Assembly: GCA_027886175.1 (NCBI GenBank)
Contig: JAJNNQ010000009.1
Span: 21,425,501-21,489,500, forward strand
Length of the DNA stretch: 64,000 bases
Reading direction: 5' to 3'
Source: Phylloscopus collybita
Lineage: Eukaryota > Chordata > Aves > Passeriformes > Phylloscopidae
Below, in pieces: positions 57,201 through 64,000 of this stretch. Numbering within the stretch: position 1 is the first letter of the stretch; every line of letters begins with the position of its first letter. A program made the translations under genes and the position numbers. The notes under the pieces were generated by a model. The model was not told the origin of the DNA, made no database searches, and saw only the letters and a program-made list of their open reading frames with translations.

Positions 57201-60200
57201 ACTCTTAGACCATCATTTGTTGACTTCATGTGAGCAAAAATAGTACTTCTTGCCACTGATGTTCTACTAGTAGGAGCAGAAAAAGCGCTTTTGAGAAGAG
57301 ATGGATTAGAATTTTTCAGGAATAATGGCACATGCCAGCTACATTTATAAAAGATGATTGAACTAGGCATTGAAATAAACATGCATTTTCAAGGAAAAAA
57401 GCTTTAAAGCTGTCTTGCATTCTTCATTTGCCTTCTAGGTGAATGAATGCTAACTCTGCAGAACTTCATTGATGAGAAAGAAACACCCGTTAAAACCCAC
57501 ACATATAGGGCCACTTCTTCCATCTCTCACAGATCACTGAGTTGTTTTTAAGCATCATAACAAAGTACTGAGTTTACCTGCTTTATTTTTATTACTGCAA
57601 CAGCTTAGAGAATTAAACTTCCTTTCAAATACTCCACAATATATTGCGCCATTGTGCAAACAAAGCAGCATAATTTCTGGATTATTCCTCTTCGCTACTT
57701 CATGTAAACAAGTTTTTAAAAGAAAAGCTTCTTCCTTTATGACTGACAGGAATAAGGCCCACAGAAAAGCACTGCAGTCAGAGTTAAGTGATTGAATATC
57801 AAGTTTTACTCTTATATCACAAGAAAAGAATTTTTATATTCCGCAGAATTTACTTTCAAATAATTCCCTACTAAATTATGAATAGTTTGACTAAATTTCA
57901 GTAATGAGTTTATTACAGAGAATCATTACTACATCTAGATAATTAAGGACATGCGTGTATTTTCAAATGGTATCAGAACAAAAGCACAGTTAAAACACAA
58001 AATTATACTAAAATAACAGTATTTACTATACTTCGACTACCCTATGAATCAAGACAGAGTAAAAACTGTAAGGTGAAATACGCAACCGCATCTTCCTTAC
58101 ACTGAACTTGTAACAGAAGTCAATTAGCTTATTTTTTCAAGGAACAACTTATTATAATCAATTTCTTCTCATATCCACATCACTATTAGCATAATCGTAA
58201 CACACACATTGCAAAATCTCTTCATATTAAGCACTTCCTAAGTTCACCTATAGTTTCATTGCACATACTCTGCCTCGGCACTTGTACCATAACACTGATT
58301 CTAAGTAGCCAGAAAAAGCCGAAAAAGCTCATTACATAAAAAAAAACTATACAAAACAACAGCTAAAGAACTTACTGTTTGTCTTTTGAGATTTTAAACT
58401 ACTTTTGAGTGATTTGGGTTCTGCTGGATTTTTTTTCTGTTGTCTTTATTTATTCTTGCTTTACCCTTTCAGTAACACCGTACTGCATAAGCAATTCTCA
58501 TCAAGATGATCACAGAATAAAAGTATCATATTCAGTTGTTAAAAAAAAACACTTTTAAGTTTAAAAACTAGTAATATTTTTGAATATCATGAACCACCCA
58601 CTACTAATTTGTGGGTTAAGAGAGTATTAAAAAGTTTTTGATCTTTATTTTCCTTGTTTATCTCCTGTACTGCTCCTATTTGAAACTCATTTTATCACAG
58701 GCAGCAAAATTGCCACTGGCTGGTTTTCAACAGATCTCTTCCCCATCACTCTCCTCTCAGCGAGCTGCTGCATCCCCTGCCTTGCTCTCATCCTCCTGCG
58801 TTACCGACCCACCTTCCTTTGGGTGCCATGTCCAGAAAGCTGGGGAGGGGCAGCAAATCGCCTAAAACATTTAAAACACCCATGAAATAATTAGTTGAAT
58901 TTATTCCAGCTAGCACATGGGCTGCTGCCTTTTGAAATGTTTAACAGTGCTGGTCCATGTTCCTTTGCATAAACAGAATTCGGATGTCTCTACTCTGCAC
59001 CAATTAGACAAGTGTTCCATCTCTTAAACCTTTGTCCAACTGCCAGCAAGCTTTCAACTGATGTAACTTCAAGCAAGATCAGTAACAAAGAAATAAAACT
59101 TATTTCATTAGAAAAGTGAGGTAAAAACATTTTCCCAGGCAAAGTTCTATCACATATACAAAGACACACAAATGTTTTCCTCCAGTTTTTGAGAGATTGA
59201 TTTTTGGGTACTTAAAACAACAGTAATAAGATTTTCATAGTAACAAGTTTACAGCTGGTCTTTCAATGGGTCTGCACATTAGATGCAGTGATAAAACAGT
59301 TTTAAGATGTAATAAGTAACATAATATTTAAAAAATACTGTAAAGATACAGACGTTAAGCTATTTCCTCATGGTCAATCAGGCTATTTCCTCAGAGAGCC
59401 ATAAGAAAGAGAGACAACAATTGCAGAGGAAGGGGAATTATTTAATGACTGCAAGCAAATTCTAAGTACTAAACTAGCTACTTTTATTTTTTAGCATGTG
59501 CATTTTTCAGCTGCTGTAGACACCAAAGAATGGTGTGTGGGAAAACTCCAGAAATATCTGACTTCTCCAAAATCCTTTTAAAAAAAAAAAAAAAAATCTT
59601 CTTTCTCCTTCATCTTCAGTATCTGTTCAAAAATTATTGGTAAATAGAAAAGACATGTCTCTTTAATGCTTATGGATTTATTTTGCCAGTACAAAACTTT
59701 TTTTCTGTTTCAATAGTTTGGAAAATTTTGACAAATGTCATGGAGAGAGATGTCACCATTTCTAGCATTAGAAACTGAAAACATGAGGCCCAAAATGCTA
59801 ATGACTACCAAACTGTATTCCAGCAAAACGTGACAGGCTGTACTCATGGAAGACAATAGAGTACCATTAAGATTAGGTAATATAACGGAACAACTAGAAT
59901 GAATCAGAACACACTTGAGAGTAAGACATTAAAAAGGCTGATCAGCCTTCACAGTAAATTGAAAGAATTTTTCCCCCACTGTGGCTGCAAAACTGATCCT
60001 AACACTGAAGCTCTGTCTGACACCTCCATCAGGTAATTATGTCCATTTGTTCTCACATAAATAAAATGTATGTTTATAATGTCCCCATCCTATCCAGGTA
60101 CCAGAAAGTTTTCAATATTCATTCCTGAGCAGCAACTACATTGTGCCAATTTTGTCTTTGTTTCTCCTTAGCGGTATTTCATCATGCTTAAGAGATCTTT

Positions 60201-63200
60201 AAAACAGCCAAATTCTGATGTCAGCACAACAGCGGGAATACAGTTCATTAGTTTACTGCAGCTGCAAAGGCTGCAAAACACACATTGCTTTGAGTGACAC
60301 TAATAATAAGCACGTGTTTTAGATTGATTTCTAAGTAACAGTGGTGATTAACAAGATATTGCAGTCTGGAAAAAAACCTCAGATATGAACAACATTTAAC
60401 ATAGATTGGGGACTACACAAAAGTTTGGTTTCTTTAACTATCAAAATGGCTAAATGGGTATAATATATACTGTGAACCAAAGATCTGCTTATTATCTTGT
60501 TTGTTGTTTTTCTTTTACATAGCAGAAGATGTACATTGACATTAAGCTGACAAAACAGCACGAATTGATTCAAGTAGACGAGGTAGAAAAGTAACCACAT
60601 ATATATGTCTGGTTTCCCTTTCTAACAATCATCTCCATATTACTGTCTGCAAGCCCTGGGATAGTTTCTTTCACTTCATAACACTGGTAAGAGAATAACA
60701 CTTCCTTTATGAGTCTTTGACCACAGCTAAAGCTCCTGCTGTTTTGCAAACTTAGGCATACAGACTCCTTATAAGAATGCAGTATGTCACAGATTTTGTA
60801 CCCAAACTTTATTTAGAATATTTAAATTCACAAGAAGTCTTCCACATTGTACCATAAAAATATATACTGACTTGCATATCTAAAGTGATTTATATGATTA
60901 AATCATGTCACACTGAAGACAACATCAGTACAGCTCTGGTCTGCCACAGGCTTCCAGTATGCCCCTAAGTAATATTTAGCTTTTAATAATAGTTTGTTTC
61001 AGTTTTAGAAGAGGGGGACAAACACAGAAATTTGTAATTTATTACTATCACAACAACTCCTATTCATCTCTTTTCCAAGGTAAATAATCCCGTACTTCTC
61101 TACCTTCTAATCAGTCTTGTAATACTAATGTTAATACAGTACTTGGTAAGTGATGACACACACACAAAATGAAACACCACAACCAAAATCTTGAAGCCAT
61201 TGGAACCATACTGGGTTCCATTCACATTCAAAAATTCATCCTGGAGTTAATCAAGGTTGTTTAGTAGAGAAGCATATTGCTCCAAGACCACCTTTCTTAT
61301 TTATTGAAGATGGAATACTGTAACTGAAGGAAAATACTTGAAGAAAAGGAATATTCTGTGCTGTACTTTGAAACGGTAAGTCTGAAGACTCGCAAGCTAG
61401 CCTCCCACCCATTACAAAGTCTATATACAATGCCTATAAAACTGCAACACAGTTTTCACAGAAAACATTAGTCATTTTCTGGGTTTTTTAGGAGAGATGA
61501 TGAGGCCTGATTTACAGAAGCCCTGGGCACTCAGAAATGTAACTGAAATTAAAGAAACTTTCAGTCTGAACATATAAAGTGCAACAAAATGTACTTCACT
61601 TCAGAAGCCACAATTTAGAAATACCAAATCAGGCATACGAAGCCAGTTTGTCTTTCTGGTATTGGGGTTTGTTTTTTTCCTTTTCAGTAACTCTTCAGTT
61701 CCCCATCCTTTAAGTGCAATTAACATCGTGGAGTCACCTCACAAAAAAGCATTAGCATAAGATTAAAAATTCTTTGAAGTTTATGGTAGAATAAATAAAG
61801 GCATAAAGACTCCTGAACTAGTCTGTCCATTTCAGCAGTCAAACATCAGAAGTTATCATTTCTAATTCAGCAACCTTCTGGGTTCCCTCCCCTTTCAAAT
61901 GAGGGCTTTTTTTCTTGCACAATACATTTATCTTAGTGTTGCTGGGAAACCATTAGAATAATATTGTACATGTGAAATTGCCATTAATTTATTGACGCAC
62001 TTGTAACAGAAGAAAATTATCAGATACAAAAACAAAGGAAGGGTGTCATCATCAATCAGTTTGAAATTCACTAACATCTGGGTGAACTTGGTAAGCCTAC
62101 ACAGTCTGTTCCTCTAAGGACTGACAAAATTGGGACATTTACAAAGCAACTGGTTAACATTGCATTGGAAAAAAAATCAGAACACAATTTATTCTTCTCT
62201 GACTAGTGGCCTGTCCTAGTTAATGAAAAACTTGATTGTTACAAGACTCAAACTAATTAAAAAGATTAAACTATGAGCAAAATCAAATTAAAAATTTGGC
62301 TTTAGGCTTATGTGGCCCAACAGCTCAAGAACATTGCAACTGCAGTCTGCAGTTAAATACAATTAATGAACGTTTAGAATTATTAGAATAACTGTGGATG
62401 ATTTCTGTAACCTGGTGGTATGACCTCCACAAAATTACTTATAAATCTTAAATATAAGCATGTAAATACATGCAAGTCACCCATGTCATCTAAGACTTGC
62501 CAGCAAAGAGCATTTATTAGTTAATATACTATCCAACCCACTTAATAGGTATATAACTTTTCCTTTCAAGCATACCAAATTCTTGTGAGTATCCTGTATA
62601 CAGATTTTCTTCTACCAGATGATACTTTAATTGGTATTTTTCAGTATTGTTTAAAATAACTACCTATGTAAAAGCCAGGTCAGATCCAAGGTCCATCTAA
62701 CTACACAACCTTAGAGAGCTGCCATTAAGTAACACAGAAATATCAGGGTTAGTTAAGAGTAACTTTCTTCCCCTCTCACCTAACTACAGCCTACTCCAAA
62801 ATTTAAGTAGCAACAAGCAACCTTTCTCAGTTTTAACAGATGCCTAAAAACCACCCGTCCACGATATGACAAATTGTTAGGATTAGCTGTTCCTAGTGGT
62901 ATGGAAACACAATAGGCCAAACTACAAAGGGGCCAATACCTAATAACCGGAGGAATATGCAGAAAGACAATGGAACGAAGGAGAGGGAGGGTGCTTGTTT
63001 CAGTCTCACACAAATACCTGCAATAACTAAGAAAACCAAGGGACAAGATAGGGAAGACTTCAAGGCACACCTGGAGTGATAACTTCTCCAGATGATCACA
63101 AGCTAGGCCTTGGGGTGGGCATGGCAGGGGGAGAACTGAAGAGAGGATGAAAGGGTGGGGGAGCACTGAAATCAAATGCAACTTTCACAAATGTCTTCCC

Positions 63201-64000
63201 TAACTGTCACCACGGGAAAAAGACCAAGACTATTGGACTGACTGAATAACAAAAGGAGAATCACTCCCCCAAAACACCCAAACCCTAACAAAACAAAAAC
63301 CAGAATCCTAACCCAGCTATGATAAAGAACTGTATCTCCCTCACTAAATTCTAACCTATAAAACCTAATTTCACAGAAATGTATTTAAATGCTGCCTTAA
63401 ACCTGTGTTTAAAATTTCCATGCTGAAACAAATTTATCACCTCTGTTCCTTTGAAAAGTTTCAGAGACTTTTTTTTTTTACTTTTGCATATTTAGTGTCC
63501 GATTCAATGTGCCTTTTACAGATTTCATAAATTAGTGTTCATAAATTCATAAATTGTTTACACGAGTATCTCTAGAAAAAAGAAAATGCTGCACTGTATT
63601 TTACTTTTTTCTACAGACTCATCTTACACTATACCAAACTGTACAGTTTTTAGTATAAAGCTTTAGCTGAACTCACCATCATGCATTCTTTCTTTTACAT
63701 TAAAAACTCTAGCAGGCCTGATGGTTTTCCAGAAACAATGCAAATGTCCCCATCTCTATCTCAAAAGAAAACATTTGCTAACTTTCACATTTAAATCAAC
63801 TCTGAAGTTCCTTCAACATTCAAAGGTAGGATTGCCAAAAAAAGAAGCTGGGTTTTCCCCTGTGCCAGCCCAAGCATTTGTGTGCTCTCCAGATAAATTA
63901 CACGAGAAAATGGTTCAGGTTAAAATCAACATAGTTGGAGAGGTGTGGGTGTTCTGTTGCGGGTTGGTTTGGGATTTTTTCCCTGCGAAGTTTTAACTCA

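Larger units (their letters stand above)
48132..64000. other. PDS5A upstream intron, right part, to the window edge
   Basis: About 15.9 kb of AT-rich DNA. I see no exon, CpG island or intact transposon. There is a (CAA)6 run, a 21-T run, a GC-richer patch at 58715-58860 and another at about 62780-63250; open frames here (up to 133 codons at 62780-63181, minus) match no family. If PDS5A keeps its usual structure this is all one intron, with the first coding exon to the right. Confidence 0.6.

Noticed and set aside
62780..63181. A possible novel 133-residue protein gene
   Set aside because: No recognisable domain, no partner exon and no promoter or polyadenylation context. Reported only as a compositional oddity.
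1..64000. CRISPR arrays, defence islands, phage or plasmid systems
   Set aside because: The window is an intron-rich vertebrate gene; no regularly spaced repeats or prokaryotic-type gene clusters are present.

Overview
The window is vertebrate, almost certainly avian, nuclear DNA. It is AT-rich and intron-dominated, with no operons. It carries CR1 (chicken-repeat-1) LINE fragments and one avian-type endogenous-retrovirus LTR-like block; I saw no mammalian Alu or L1. I cannot resolve the bird lineage from this sequence alone.

The only gene I can support is PDS5A, which encodes a HEAT-repeat regulator of cohesin, on the minus strand. I located 27 consecutive coding exons between 37802 (5'-most) and 1313 (3'-most). 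Every intron has GT-AG ends. The exon lengths sum to 3264 nt, exactly 1088 codons, with every junction phase matching and no frameshift or internal stop. Residue choices at many sites fit PDS5A rather than its paralogue PDS5B. The gene is incomplete at both ends. The first coding exon, about 46 residues by human PDS5A, lies to the right of 64000 or was not recognised. The C-terminal tail, about 200 residues, lies left of position 1.

Layout: 1-1312 is intron with a CR1 3' end. 1313-9567 holds nine exons of the C-terminal HEAT region. 9568-18456 holds nine exons of the middle. 18457-37098 has ten widely spaced exons of the N-terminal half, including a 6-kb intron with a very old CR1/L3-like relic. 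37599-37802 is the 5'-most exon present. From 37803 to 64000 there is at least 26 kb of one upstream intron with no recognisable exon; it carries two CR1 fragments, one LTR-like block in the same sense as PDS5A, and small tandem repeats.

I saw no RNA gene, CpG-island promoter, CRISPR array or bacterial-type system. The most useful non-genic observations are a roughly 120-bp element present twice, about 1.6 kb apart, in two PDS5A introns (7959-8075 and 9602-9727); the sense-oriented LTR; an exact 29-bp tandem duplication at 44038-44095; and a G-run cluster just downstream of the 5'-most exon. None amounts to a convincing new biological system.
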